Shown: positions 46,477 through 56,223 of the stretch, one piece after another
Layout of the letters: each line of letters starts with the position of its first letter
How positions within the stretch are numbered: position 1 is the stretch's first letter
Assembly: GCF_023703325.1 (NCBI RefSeq)
Contig: NZ_JAMQGM010000029.1
Span: forward strand, 1 to 64,000
Source: Streptomyces meridianus
GTDB lineage: Bacteria > Actinomycetota > Actinomycetes > Streptomycetales > Streptomycetaceae
Direction: 5' to 3'
DNA: 64,000 nt
Position numbers and translations under genes: made by a program
The notes under the pieces: generated by a model
What the model saw: the letters and a program-made list of their open reading frames with translations, nothing else
What the model was told of the DNA's origin: nothing
Databases searched by the model: none

Positions 46477-48006
46477 ATGAGTCTGTCACTGCGTTTCGCC
46501 GCGGGATCCCACAAGGGGATGATCCGTGAGGGCAACGAGGACTCCGGCTACGCCGGTCCTCGCCTCCTCGCGATCGCGGACGGCATGGGCGGTCAGGCCG
46601 CCGGTGAGGTCGCGAGCTCCGAGGTGATCTCCACGCTGGTCGGCCTGGACGACGACGTCCCCGGCTCCGACATCCTCACCTCGCTCGGCTCGGCGGTTCA
46701 GCAGGCCAACGACCAGCTGCGCGTCATGGTCGAGGAGGACCCCCAGCTCGAGGGGATGGGCACGACCCTCACCGCCCTGCTGTGGACCGGCCGGCGGCTC
46801 GGGCTCGTCCACGTCGGCGACTCGCGCGCCTACCTGCTCCGCGATGGCCGTCTCACCCAGATCACGCAGGACCACACCTGGGTCCAGCGGCTGGTGGACG
46901 AGGGCCGGATCACCGAGGAGGAGGCCACCACGCACCCGCAGCGCTCGCTGCTGATGCGGGCCCTCGGCAGCGGCGACCACGTGGATCCCGACCTCTCCGT
47001 CCGCGAGGTCCGCGCCGGTGACCGCTACCTGATCTGCTCCGACGGGCTCTCGGGCGTCGTGAGCCACCAGACGCTCGAGGAGACCCTCGCCGGTTACCAG
47101 GGCCCGCACGAGACGGTGCAGGAGCTGATCCAGCTGGCCCTGCGCGGCGGCGGCCCCGACAACATCACCTGCATCGTGGCCGACGTGCTCGACGTCGACG
47201 GCAACGAGACCCTCGACGGGCAGCTCAACGACACCCCCGTGGTGGTCGGCGCCGTCGCCGAGAACCAGTCCCAGCTCGGTGACGCCGGGGCCATGCACAC
47301 GCCGGCCGGACGGGCGGCCGGACTCGGCCGCGGCGTCCCCCACCAGGCGGCCACCCCGCCCGCCGGCGGCTTCGGCCCGCCCGGAAGCGGCGACGCGTCG
47401 CACGAGGACGGGGCCTACGAGCTCTACAGCGACGACGAGCTCACCAAGCCGCGCCGCGGCCGGTGGCTCAAGCGGTCCCTGATCCTGGTGCTCGGCCTCG
47501 GCGCCGTCGGTGCGGCGCTCTACGGCGGCTATCGCTGGACCCAGACCCAGTACTACGTGGGCGCCAAGGAAGGCCACGTAGCGCTGTACCAGGGGGTCAG
47601 CCAGGACTTCGCCTGGTTCAGCCTCGGCAAGGTGCGCGAGGAGCGCCGCGACGTCGAACTCAAGTACCTCCCCGCCTACCAGCGGAACCAGGTCAAGGAG
47701 ACCATCGCCGTCGGCAGCCTCGACCAGGCCCGGGACAAGCTCCAGGAGCTCGGCAAGCAGGCGTCGGCCTGTGAGAAGCGCGCCGTACTGGCCAAGCAGG
47801 CCGAGGAGCGTCGCAAGGCCGAGGAGCGCAAGAAGGCCGAGGAGAAGGAGAAGGCCGCCGCCGAGCGCACCAGTGCGTCCGGCAGCGCGCCCGTGACCCG
47901 TACGGTCAGCGCCGGCGCGCAGAGCACGAGCACGCCGAAGCCAGGTCCCAGCCTCTCGGAGGATGAGCAGCTGCTGGCCAAACAGTGCGATAGCACCCAG
48001 CAGTAG
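46477..48006 (+). CDS. pstP: PP2C-type Ser/Thr phosphatase PstP
   Basis: Phosphatase of 509 aa that reverses PknB signalling. Residues 5-240 are the PP2C domain: EGNEDSGY (Glu21, Asp22), ADGMGGQ (Asp35), VHVGDSRAYLLRDG, CSDGLSG and GGGPDNITCIVAD contain the metal ligands. One transmembrane helix lies near 334-354, followed by an outside domain ending in a Lys/Glu-rich helix. ATG 46477 has GAGG 5 bases upstream; starts at 46432-46447 would add 10-15 residues. Cotranscribed with fhaB and ftsW. Confidence 0.93.
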   Translation: MSLSLRFAAGSHKGMIREGNEDSGYAGPRLLAIADGMGGQAAGEVASSEVISTLVGLDDDVPGSDILTSLGSAVQQANDQLRVMVEEDPQLEGMGTTLTALLWTGRRLGLVHVGDSRAYLLRDGRLTQITQDHTWVQRLVDEGRITEEEATTHPQRSLLMRALGSGDHVDPDLSVREVRAGDRYLICSDGLSGVVSHQTLEETLAGYQGPHETVQELIQLALRGGGPDNITCIVADVLDVDGNETLDGQLNDTPVVVGAVAENQSQLGDAGAMHTPAGRAAGLGRGVPHQAATPPAGGFGPPGSGDASHEDGAYELYSDDELTKPRRGRWLKRSLILVLGLGAVGAALYGGYRWTQTQYYVGAKEGHVALYQGVSQDFAWFSLGKVREERRDVELKYLPAYQRNQVKETIAVGSLDQARDKLQELGKQASACEKRAVLAKQAEERRKAEERKKAEEKEKAAAERTSASGSAPVTRTVSAGAQSTSTPKPGPSLSEDEQLLAKQCDSTQQ

Positions 48007-48026
48007 CCGTAGGGGGCCATCCAGCC

Positions 48027-49451
48027 ATGAGCAGCAGCACCACGAACACCACCACCATCGGCGCGATGGGCGCACCGAGCCGGCGCAACACCGAGCTCGC
48101 CATGCTCGTCTTCGCCGTGATCATCCCCGTCTTCGCCTACGCCAACGTCGGCCTGGCCCTGAACGACGAGCTGCCGGCGGGCATGCTCGCCTACGGCCTG
48201 GGCCTCGGCCTGCTCGCGGGCGTCGCGCACCTGGTGGTGCGCAAGTTCGCGCCGTACGCGGACCCGCTGATGCTGCCGATCGCCACCCTCCTCAACGGGC
48301 TGGGCCTGGTGCTCATCTGGCGGCTCGACCAGTCGCCGCGCCTGATCCGGCAGGCGGCCGGGCAGGGCATCTCGAACAGCTCCGCCCCCACCCAGCTGAT
48401 GTACTCGGCGATGGGCATCGCGCTCTTCGTCGGCGTGCTGCTGCTGCTCAAGGACCACCGCGTCCTGCAGCGCTACACGTACATCAGCATGGTCGTCGCG
48501 CTGATCCTGCTGATCGCCCCGGTGTTCTTCCCGGCCCGCTTCGGCGCCCGGATCTGGATCACCATCGGCGGATTCTCCATCCAGCCGGCCGAGTTCGCGA
48601 AGATCATCATCGCGGTCTTCTTCGCCGGCTACCTGATGGTGAAGCGGGACGCGCTCGCGCTCGCCAGCCGCCGCTTCATGGGCCTGTACCTGCCGCGTGG
48701 CCGTGACCTCGGGCCGATCCTGGTGATCTGGGCGATGAGCCTGCTCATCCTCGTCTTCGAGACCGACCTCGGCACCTCGCTGCTGTTCTTCGGCCTCTTC
48801 GTGATCATGCTGTACGTGGCCACCGAGCGCACCAGCTGGATCGTGTTCGGTCTGCTGATGTCGGCGATCGGAGCGGTGGTCGTCGGCTCGGTGGAACCGC
48901 ACGTCAACGTCCGTGTGATGGCGTGGCTGCACCCCTTCGCGGTCTACGCCCCGAACCCGCCGTCTTGGGCGACGACCGAGCAGATCGCGCAGTCCCTCTT
49001 CGCGTTCGGGTCGGGCGGCATCTTCGGAACCGGCCTCGGCCAGGGCAACTCGGACCTCATCGGCTTCGCCGCCAAGGCCGACTTCATCCTGGGCACCGTC
49101 GGCGAGGAGCTCGGGCTCGCGGGCATGATGGCGTTCCTGCTGCTGTACGCGCTGCTCGTGGAGCGCGGCGTGCGGACCGCGCTCGCGGCCCGCGACCCGT
49201 TCGGCAAGCTGCTCGCGGTCGGCCTGTCCGCAGCGTTCGCCATCCAGATCTTCGTCGTCACCGGCGGCGTCACCGGCCTGATCCCGCTGACCGGCATGAA
49301 CATGCCGTTCATCGCCCAGGGCGGTTCGTCGGTGATCGCCAACTGGGCCCTGATCGCGGTCCTGCTGAGGATCAGCGACACGGCCCGCAGGCCGGCTCCG
49401 ACGCCCGCACCGTCCACCGACGCCGAGATGACCCAGGTGGTCCGACCGTGA
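48027..49451 (+). CDS. ftsW: FtsW/RodA/SpoVE family peptidoglycan polymerase
   Basis: SEDS-family glycosyltransferase of 474 aa with ten or more helices. RFGARIWITIGGFSIQPAEF, ETDLGTSLLFFG and GGVTGLIPLTGMNMPFIAQG are family hallmarks; the Asp in ETDLG is the presumed catalytic residue. It polymerises lipid II and works with the transpeptidase encoded next. The start follows pstP by 20 bases; the stop overlaps pbpA (GTGA). Position with pbpA suggests a RodA-like or sporulation role rather than the essential division FtsW, which is in the dcw cluster. Confidence 0.93.
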   Translation: MSSSTTNTTTIGAMGAPSRRNTELAMLVFAVIIPVFAYANVGLALNDELPAGMLAYGLGLGLLAGVAHLVVRKFAPYADPLMLPIATLLNGLGLVLIWRLDQSPRLIRQAAGQGISNSSAPTQLMYSAMGIALFVGVLLLLKDHRVLQRYTYISMVVALILLIAPVFFPARFGARIWITIGGFSIQPAEFAKIIIAVFFAGYLMVKRDALALASRRFMGLYLPRGRDLGPILVIWAMSLLILVFETDLGTSLLFFGLFVIMLYVATERTSWIVFGLLMSAIGAVVVGSVEPHVNVRVMAWLHPFAVYAPNPPSWATTEQIAQSLFAFGSGGIFGTGLGQGNSDLIGFAAKADFILGTVGEELGLAGMMAFLLLYALLVERGVRTALAARDPFGKLLAVGLSAAFAIQIFVVTGGVTGLIPLTGMNMPFIAQGGSSVIANWALIAVLLRISDTARRPAPTPAPSTDAEMTQVVRP

Positions 49452-50917
49452 ACAAGCCCCTGCGCCGGGTCGCCATCTTCTGCGGCCTGCTCGTCCTCGT
49501 CCTCATGGTCCGCGCGAACTGGGTTCAGTTCGTGCAGGCCGAGGAGTTGAAGACGCACGACAACAACCGCCGGGTGGCCATCGAGCGCTACAGCCAGAAG
49601 CGCGGCAACATCATCGTCGACGGACACGCGATCACCGGGTCCAAGGCGACGAACGGCACGGACTACAAGTACAAGCGCACGTACGAGAACGGCCGGATGT
49701 GGGCGCCCGTCACCGGGTACGCCTCGCAGGCCTACGGCGCGAACCAGCTCGAGAACCTCAACGACGGCATCCTCACCGGCACCGACGACCGGCTGTTCTT
49801 CACCCGGACCATCGACATGATCACGGGAAAGGGCAAGCACGGCGGCGACGTCGTCACCACGCTCAACGGCAAGGCGCAGCGCGCCGCTTACGAGGGACTC
49901 GGCAGCAAGAAGGGTGCCGTCGCCGCGATCGACCCGAAGACCGGAGCGATTCTCGCGCTGGCCAGCACCCCGTCCTACGACCCGTCGTCCTTCGCGGGCA
50001 TGAGCAACGACGACGAGAACGCCTGGAAGCGGCTGGCCAAGGACAAGGACCAGCCGATGCTCAACCGGGCGCTGCGGCAGACCTACCCGCCCGGCTCCAC
50101 CTTCAAGGTCGTCACCGCCGCCGCCGCGCTGGAGAACGGCAAGTACGAGGACATCGACGAGAAGACCGACTCGCCGCTGCCCTGGCAGCTGCCACTCAGC
50201 AGCAAGAACCTCGTCAACGAGGGCAACATCCCGTGCGAGGACGCGACGCTCCGGGACGCGCTGCGGGTCTCCTGCAACACCGTCTTCGGCAAGCTCGGCG
50301 ACGACCTCGGCAAGGACAAGATGCGGGAGCAGGCCGAGAAGTTCGGCTTCAACGACCCCGAGGTCGACACCCCGGTCCGAGCCGCCGAGAGCGTCTACCC
50401 CGAGGAGATGGACCGGCCGTCCAACGCCATGGCCGCCATCGGCCAGTTCGAGACCCGGGCCACGCCGCTGCAGATGGCGATGATCGCCGCAGCCGTTGCG
50501 AACGACGGCAAGCTGATGAAGCCCTACATGGTCGACCAGTTGCGGGCGCGGAACCTGAACGTCGTCGAGCAGCACCGCCCGCAGGAGATGGACCGCCCGC
50601 TCTCCGCGGAGAACGCACAGAAGCTCCAGGAGATGATGGAGACCGTCGTCAAGGACGGCACCGGAACGCGGGCGCAGATCCCCGGCGTGACGATCGGCGG
50701 CAAGACCGGTACTGCGCAGCACGGCGTCGACAACAGTGAGAAGCCCTACGCGTGGTTCATCTCCTACGCCAAGACCGACCAGGGTTCGCCGGTCGCCGTC
50801 GCCGTCGTCGTCGAGGACGGATCCGCCGACCGCGGTGACATCTCCGGTGGCGGCCTGGCCGCGCCCATTGCCCGCGACGTGATGGAAGCGGTACTGGAAA
50901 GCGAAGGGAACAGGTGA
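49448..50917 (+). CDS. pbpA: Penicillin-binding protein 2 type transpeptidase PbpA
   Basis: Class B penicillin-binding protein of 489 aa. One N-terminal helix (7-22) is followed by a dimerisation domain and the transpeptidase domain with active Ser217 in PPGSTFKVV (Lys220), SCN in LRVSCNTVFG, and KTG in IGGKTGTAQHG. It cross-links glycan strands made by the SEDS protein encoded just before (GTGA overlap). Followed after 163 bases by pknB. Confidence 0.95.
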   Translation: MNKPLRRVAIFCGLLVLVLMVRANWVQFVQAEELKTHDNNRRVAIERYSQKRGNIIVDGHAITGSKATNGTDYKYKRTYENGRMWAPVTGYASQAYGANQLENLNDGILTGTDDRLFFTRTIDMITGKGKHGGDVVTTLNGKAQRAAYEGLGSKKGAVAAIDPKTGAILALASTPSYDPSSFAGMSNDDENAWKRLAKDKDQPMLNRALRQTYPPGSTFKVVTAAAALENGKYEDIDEKTDSPLPWQLPLSSKNLVNEGNIPCEDATLRDALRVSCNTVFGKLGDDLGKDKMREQAEKFGFNDPEVDTPVRAAESVYPEEMDRPSNAMAAIGQFETRATPLQMAMIAAAVANDGKLMKPYMVDQLRARNLNVVEQHRPQEMDRPLSAENAQKLQEMMETVVKDGTGTRAQIPGVTIGGKTGTAQHGVDNSEKPYAWFISYAKTDQGSPVAVAVVVEDGSADRGDISGGGLAAPIARDVMEAVLESEGNR

Positions 50918-51080
50918 CTTCCGTCACCTCTTCACCGGTCCGACTCCCCGTACCGATGAGGTATCAGGTTACGGTCACCCCCGGGCCCCGTGATGCGGGC
51001 CGGGTACGGTATGCGCGAGCAGCACACCGCCGGACCCCACATCGGTGCGGTCGGGAATGACGGAGAGGGCTGGAGAAGTT

Positions 51081-53054
51081 ATGGAAGAGCCGCGTCGCCT
51101 CGGCGGCCGGTACGAGCTGGGTTCGGTGCTCGGCCGTGGTGGCATGGCCGAGGTCTACATCGCCCACGACAGCCGCCTCGGCCGCACGGTGGCCGTGAAG
51201 ACGCTGCGTGTGGACCTGGCCCGTGACCCGTCGTTCCAGGCCCGGTTCCGCCGGGAGGCCCAGTCGGCCGCCTCGCTCAACCACCCGTCGATCGTGGCCG
51301 TGTACGACACCGGCGAGGACTACGTCGACGGCGTCTCCATCCCGTACATCGTGATGGAGTACGTCGACGGATCCACGCTGCGTGAGCTCCTCCACTCCGG
51401 CAGGAAGCTGCTGCCGGAACGATCGATGGAGATGACCACCGGGATCCTCCAGGCGCTGGAGTACTCGCACCGGGCCGGGATCGTGCACCGCGACATCAAG
51501 CCCGCGAACGTCATGCTGACCCGGACCGGTCAGGTCAAGGTCATGGACTTCGGCATCGCGCGGGCCATGGGCGATGCCGGCATGACCATGACGCAGACCG
51601 CGGCGGTCATCGGCACGGCCCAGTACCTCTCCCCCGAGCAGGCCAAGGGCGAGCAGGTCGACGCCCGCTCCGACCTCTACTCGACGGGCTGCCTGCTCTT
51701 CGAGCTGCTCACCGTCCGGCCGCCGTTCGTGGGCGACTCCCCGGTCGCGGTGGCCTACCAGCACGTGCGCGAGGAGCCGCAGCCGCCCAGCACGTACGAC
51801 CCCGAGATCTCGCCGGAGATGGACGCGATCGTCCTCAAGGCGCTGACGAAGGACCCCGACTACCGCTACCAGAGCGCCGACGAGATGCGGGCCGACATCG
51901 ACGCCGCACTCGACGGGCAGCCGGTGGCGGCCACTGCCGCGATGGGTGCGATGGGCGCGGTCGGCTACGGCGGGTACGGCGACCACCCGACGACCGCTCT
52001 GCGCACCCACGACGCGGCAGGCCAGACGTCCATGCTCCCGCCGATGCGGGACGACGACGGCGGTTACGAGGGCGACCGCCCCGACCGGCGTCGGGCCGGA
52101 AACCGGAGGAACAACACCTCGACCATCCTGCTGGCGGCCGCCGGCATCCTGGTACTGATCGGCGCGATCTTCATCGGCCGCGCGATCTTCGGCGGCAGCC
52201 CGCCGGACTCCGTCGAGGTGCCGAACCTCGTCGGTGACACCGTGGCCGAGGCGAAGCAGTCGGGCGAGAACGGCAACTTCACCGTCTCGGTCGGAGGCAA
52301 GAAGTTCTGCGAGGAGAAGAAGGGCCGCATCTGCTCGCAGGATCCGGAGAGCGGCGGCACCGTCGAGCGGGACGGCACCGTCACCGTCGTCGTCTCCAAG
52401 GGCGTGGAACGCGTCTCGGTCCCGGACGTCCGCGGCATCTCCTTCGGCGACGCCAAGTCCGAGCTCGAGGGCAAGGGCTTCGACGTCGAGCGCAAGGAGG
52501 TCGAGTCCGAGCGGACGCCGGGCACCGTCGCGGGCCAGGACCCGGAGGCCGGAACCCGCCAGCCGAAGGGCAGCACCATCACCCTCTCGGTGGCGACGGA
52601 GGCCCCCAAGGTCTCGGTGCCCGACGTCACGAACAAGCCGCTCGACCAGGCCAAGGCTCAGCTCGAGGCCGTGGGCCTCAAGGCCGAGGCGTCGACGGCC
52701 GACCGCTCCGATGTTCCCCCGAACACGGTCGTCTCGCAGTCGCCCGGGCCCAACAGCGAGGTCAAGCGCGGATCGACGGTCACCCTGACCGTCGCGCAGC
52801 CGGCGGAGAAGTTCGCGATGCCGGATGTGCGCGGGCAGAGCGTGAAGGACGCCCGGAAGGCGCTCACCGACGCCGGCCTCGTGGTGGGCAGCGTCGTCGG
52901 GGAGCAGGGACCGAACTCGACGGTCGTCGGCACCAACCCGCAGCCGGGCCAGGAGGTCAAGAAGGGCGACAGCGTCACCCTCATGGCCACCAAGGGAGGC
53001 GGCGGCGGGGGCGGCGGCTTCTTCGGCGGGACGACGGGCCAGCCGGACGGCTGA
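51081..53054 (+). CDS. pknB: PknB-type Ser/Thr protein kinase with four PASTA repeats
   Basis: Membrane kinase of 657 aa. Residues 10-275 are the kinase domain: LGRGGMAEVY, Lys40 in VAVKTLR, HRD at 136-138 and the DFG in VMDFGIARA. One helix near 347-370 leads to four extracellular PASTA domains that sense muropeptides or lipid II. The protein ends in a poly-Gly stretch (about nine residues) and FFGG. ATG 51081 has GGAG 5 bases upstream. It phosphorylates wall-synthesis and division proteins read by FhaA/FhaB and reversed by PstP. Confidence 0.95.
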   Translation: MEEPRRLGGRYELGSVLGRGGMAEVYIAHDSRLGRTVAVKTLRVDLARDPSFQARFRREAQSAASLNHPSIVAVYDTGEDYVDGVSIPYIVMEYVDGSTLRELLHSGRKLLPERSMEMTTGILQALEYSHRAGIVHRDIKPANVMLTRTGQVKVMDFGIARAMGDAGMTMTQTAAVIGTAQYLSPEQAKGEQVDARSDLYSTGCLLFELLTVRPPFVGDSPVAVAYQHVREEPQPPSTYDPEISPEMDAIVLKALTKDPDYRYQSADEMRADIDAALDGQPVAATAAMGAMGAVGYGGYGDHPTTALRTHDAAGQTSMLPPMRDDDGGYEGDRPDRRRAGNRRNNTSTILLAAAGILVLIGAIFIGRAIFGGSPPDSVEVPNLVGDTVAEAKQSGENGNFTVSVGGKKFCEEKKGRICSQDPESGGTVERDGTVTVVVSKGVERVSVPDVRGISFGDAKSELEGKGFDVERKEVESERTPGTVAGQDPEAGTRQPKGSTITLSVATEAPKVSVPDVTNKPLDQAKAQLEAVGLKAEASTADRSDVPPNTVVSQSPGPNSEVKRGSTVTLTVAQPAEKFAMPDVRGQSVKDARKALTDAGLVVGSVVGEQGPNSTVVGTNPQPGQEVKKGDSVTLMATKGGGGGGGGFFGGTTGQPDG

Positions 53055-53090
53055 GCCCCCGCCCGGGCCCGGACCGGCAGAGCGTGAACC

Positions 53091-53126
53091 GTGCCCCGGC
53101 ACCCCTCATCGGGGGTGCCGGGGCAC
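53091..53126. terminator. Bidirectional terminator after pknB
   Basis: GTGCCCCGGCACCCC (53091-53105) pairs perfectly over 15 bases with 53112-53126; loop TCATCG. It lies between convergent pknB and sortase genes. Confidence 0.82.
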
Positions 53127-53258
53127 CCGCGTCCCCCGCTTCGCCCCGGCCGGGCGCGCACTGCTGCGGCACGGCGGCCGGCCGTGGTTCCGGTTGCCCG
53201 CCGTTCTTCTCCGGCCGGGCCGCGGAGTCCGCACGCCGGGGGACGTCCACGCAGGACG

Positions 53259-54005
53259 TCAGCCGTGGCGAAGTTCCTTCGGCGGCGTGCGGTCCGCGTC
53301 CACCTTCTCGGTACGCTCCAGCTCCGCCCAGACGATGTACCGGTAGTCCGAGGTGTAGACCGGCGTGCAGGTCGTCAGCGTGAGGTACCTGCCCCGCTTC
53401 TTCCTTCCCGACCCTTCCGGCACGTCCTTCAGCACGCCCACGTCGAACTTCGAGGTCTGCGGCAGCTCCGCGAAGACCTTGTAGACGTACCAGGTGTCGC
53501 GGGTCTCGAAGACGACCGCGTCGCCCGGGTGCACCTGGTGGATGTTGTGGAACTTGGCGCCGTGTCCGTCGCGGTGCGCCGCGAGCGTGAAGTTGCCCTT
53601 GGCGTCCCACGGCATCGCGGACTTGAAGGGCTTAGTGTAGTAGCCGGCGACGCCCGCGTTGAGGTTCTTGGTGCCCGTCCCCTTGGTGACGAGCACCTCG
53701 CCCTCGTCCATCGCCGGCACGTGCAGGAAGCCGATGCCCTTGCCGGTGTCCAGCTCGCCCGGCCCCTCGTCCGCCCAGGCGTTGCGGATGCTGTCGCCCC
53801 TGCGTGAGGCGTCCCGGTCGGCCAGGACGTTCGTCCACCACAGTGAGTAGGCGACGAACAGCCCGAGGACCAGGCCCATGGTGATGAGGAGCTCGCCGAT
53901 GAAGCCGACCGTGGCGGCGATGCGCCCGCGCCGCCTGGACGGCCTTCGGCGGACCGGCTGCGCCGGCGCCCCGGTGCTCTCGTCGTGATCGGTCGTGGCT
54001 GCCAC
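53259..54005 (-). CDS. srtE: Class E sortase (1)
   Basis: Sortase of 248 aa. A basic N terminus and one helix (about residues 33-56) leave the catalytic domain outside. LAAHRDGHG has the catalytic His, LTLTTCTP the nucleophile Cys213, and SDYRYIVWAEL Arg222. Class E enzymes of Streptomyces prefer LAxTG signals and anchor chaplins and other surface proteins. GTG 54005 has GGGGGG 7 bases upstream. It lies 50 bases after a second sortase gene; the pair are probably the SrtE1/SrtE2 paralogues. Confidence 0.93.
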   Translation of the reverse strand: MAATTDHDESTGAPAQPVRRRPSRRRGRIAATVGFIGELLITMGLVLGLFVAYSLWWTNVLADRDASRRGDSIRNAWADEGPGELDTGKGIGFLHVPAMDEGEVLVTKGTGTKNLNAGVAGYYTKPFKSAMPWDAKGNFTLAAHRDGHGAKFHNIHQVHPGDAVVFETRDTWYVYKVFAELPQTSKFDVGVLKDVPEGSGRKKRGRYLTLTTCTPVYTSDYRYIVWAELERTEKVDADRTPPKELRHG

Positions 54006-54055
54006 CGCAGTGCCCCCCGTTTGGTTCCGTGCTGCTTGCCGTTCCGGTGCCGCGC

Positions 54056-55588
54056 TCACTGGACGAGCGCGTCCGGTTTGCCCTTGCTCCGCGGCCGCTC
54101 GTCGACCAGCTTGCCCCAGACGATCAGCCGGTAGGTGCTGGTGAACTCCGGCGTGCACGTGGTGAGCGTGATGTAGCGCCCCGGCTTCGTGAACCCGGAC
54201 CCCCGGGGGACGGGATCGATCACCGAGGTGTTCGACGGCGAGGTCTGCGGCAGGATGCTGGTCATCTTGTAGGTGTAGAAGGCGCGCCGGGTCTCGACCA
54301 CGATCTCGTCGCCGGGCCGGAGACGGTTCACGTACCGGAACGGCTCACCGTGGGTGTTGCGGTGGCCGGCCAGCGCGAAGTTCCCCTTCTTCGACCAGGG
54401 CATGGCGGTCTTCAGCGGTGCTTCGCCGTAGTGGCCGACCATGCCGCGGTCGAGCACCCGGTGCTTGTCGATCCCCTCGGCGATGGGGGCCTTCACGTCC
54501 AGCTTCGGGATGTAGATGATCGCGAATCCCTGGCCGGGCGAGAACGCGCCCGGATCGCGCTGCTTCTTCGCCCACTCGTCCTGCAGGGTGCTGGCGGCGC
54601 CGCCGGCCTCCTGGTGCGCGAGGACGTTGGTCCACCAGAGCTGGTAGGTGACGAAGAGCAGCATGAGGACACCGAGGGTGATGAACGCCTCGCCGATCCA
54701 GCGGCTGGCTATCACACCCGGCGGCTCCTTGGCGGCCCGTGCCGCCCGGCGCGCCTCGAGCCGCGTTCTGGGAGCCTGCACGGGACCGTCGGACGCCGCG
54801 GAGGCGGCGCCGGGCGAGTGGCGCCCCCGGGCCCGTCTGCCGCCGCGTCCGGCCGAGTTCTGCGCGGCCCTGCGCCGGGCCGCCCGTCCGCCGGGCGCGG
54901 GATCGCCGGTGTCGCCCGCGTTCGTGTCCTCGCCGGCCGGTCTCCTCCGGCCCGGCATCCGCAGGGCGACGGTCTCGTCGTGGGACGGGTGAAGCTCCCG
55001 GCCGGCCCGGACTGCGGGGCCCCGCTCCCCCGTTGCAGGGCCGGGGCCCGCAACGGGGCTCTCCGCGTCCTGCGCGCCCGTCCGTTCCCGGCCGCCCCGG
55101 GGGCCGGGAGCCGCCGGTTCGCCGTACGCCGTTTCGCGCCGGCCGGGCCCGGCGTACCCCGCATCGCGGAACCCGGGATCGCGGTACCCGGCGGCCGGCC
55201 GTGCCGCGGGGGCCTGCCGGTCGTAGGGGCCCGGCGCACGGCCGGCCTCCCCGTCGGAGCCCTGGCCGGGCGGGTACCAGCCCGAGGCGCCCTGGCCGGG
55301 CGACGGCCGTTCCGCATGCGCGGGATACGACGGGCCGGGCATGGGATCGAGGAGCGGGTCGCCCGCCGGTGCTCCGTACCAGTCCTGGGACGCCCCTGCG
55401 GAGGCCTCCCCGCTCGGGTGCCCGTACGAGCCGCTCCGGAACCGGTCCGGGTAGGACGGGTCCGGCAGCGGGTCGTTCAGGGGATCGTCGAGCCGTCCGA
55501 CGGCGTCTTCGAACGCGTCGCCGTCACGGTACGGGGAGGGCCGTCCGCCGCCGTAGGCACTGTCGCCATCGGGGCGGAACGTGGTCAC
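54056..55588 (-). CDS. srtE: Class E sortase (2) with long N-terminal extension
   Basis: Sortase of 510 aa. Residues 1-265 are a low-complexity Pro/Gly/Arg/Tyr-rich cytoplasmic region; one helix follows (SRWIGEAFITLGVLMLLFVT); residues 310-510 are the class E sortase domain with LAGHRNTHG, Cys478 in LTTCTPEF and Arg487 in STYRLIVW. GTG 55588 overlaps the pabA stop by four bases. The long cytoplasmic tail is unusual for a sortase but known in Streptomyces copies; its role is unknown. Confidence 0.92.
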   Translation of the reverse strand: MTTFRPDGDSAYGGGRPSPYRDGDAFEDAVGRLDDPLNDPLPDPSYPDRFRSGSYGHPSGEASAGASQDWYGAPAGDPLLDPMPGPSYPAHAERPSPGQGASGWYPPGQGSDGEAGRAPGPYDRQAPAARPAAGYRDPGFRDAGYAGPGRRETAYGEPAAPGPRGGRERTGAQDAESPVAGPGPATGERGPAVRAGRELHPSHDETVALRMPGRRRPAGEDTNAGDTGDPAPGGRAARRRAAQNSAGRGGRRARGRHSPGAASAASDGPVQAPRTRLEARRAARAAKEPPGVIASRWIGEAFITLGVLMLLFVTYQLWWTNVLAHQEAGGAASTLQDEWAKKQRDPGAFSPGQGFAIIYIPKLDVKAPIAEGIDKHRVLDRGMVGHYGEAPLKTAMPWSKKGNFALAGHRNTHGEPFRYVNRLRPGDEIVVETRRAFYTYKMTSILPQTSPSNTSVIDPVPRGSGFTKPGRYITLTTCTPEFTSTYRLIVWGKLVDERPRSKGKPDALVQ

Positions 55589-56223
55589 GCGTGAACCTTG
55601 CCGACCACCGGGGCGAGTCCCGCCGACCGTTCCACCGCAGTGCTGTCCCCGCACTCGGCCAGCCAGTTGGCCAGCATCAGGTGGCCCCACTCGGTGAGGA
55701 CGGACTCGGGGTGGAACTGCACGCCCTCGACCGGCAGATCGCGGTGGCGCAGCCCCATCGCGATGCCGTTCTCGGTCCATGCGGTGACCCGCAACTCGTC
55801 CGGGATCGTGTCCCGTTCGACCGCGAGCGAGTGGTAGCGGGTGGCGGTGAACGGCGACGGCAGGCCGTGGAAGACGCCCACGCCCTCGTGGGTGACGAGC
55901 GATGTCTTGCCGTGCAGCAGCTCGGGGGCGCGGCCGACCACTCCGCCGTAGGCCACCGCCATCGACTGCATGCCCAGGCAGACACCGAAGACCGGGACGC
56001 CCTTCTCCGCGCAGTGCCGGACCATGTCCACGCAGACTCCGGCCTGCTCGGGCGTTCCCGGGCCGGGTGACAGCAGGACGCCGTCGAAGCCGTCCCGGGC
56101 GTGCTCGGGCCGGACCTGGTCGTTGCGCAGCACCTCGCACTCGGCACCGAGCTGGTACAGGTACTGGACGAGGTTGAAGACGAAGCTGTCGTAGTTGTCG
56201 ACGACGAGGACGCGTACGCTCAT
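55585..56223 (-). CDS. pabA: Glutamine amidotransferase, aminodeoxychorismate/anthranilate synthase component II
   Basis: Class I glutamine amidotransferase of 212 aa that supplies ammonia for 4-amino-4-deoxychorismate (folate) or anthranilate synthesis. VDNYDSFVFNLVQY, SPGPGTP, the nucleophile Cys82 in FGVCLGMQSM, and His171/Glu173 in VQFHPES complete the catalytic triad. No component I gene is nearby. It overlaps the small membrane protein gene upstream (ATGA) and the sortase downstream (GTGA), an odd but conserved metabolic insert in a surface-protein operon. Confidence 0.94.
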   Translation of the reverse strand: MSVRVLVVDNYDSFVFNLVQYLYQLGAECEVLRNDQVRPEHARDGFDGVLLSPGPGTPEQAGVCVDMVRHCAEKGVPVFGVCLGMQSMAVAYGGVVGRAPELLHGKTSLVTHEGVGVFHGLPSPFTATRYHSLAVERDTIPDELRVTAWTENGIAMGLRHRDLPVEGVQFHPESVLTEWGHLMLANWLAECGDSTAVERSAGLAPVVGKVHA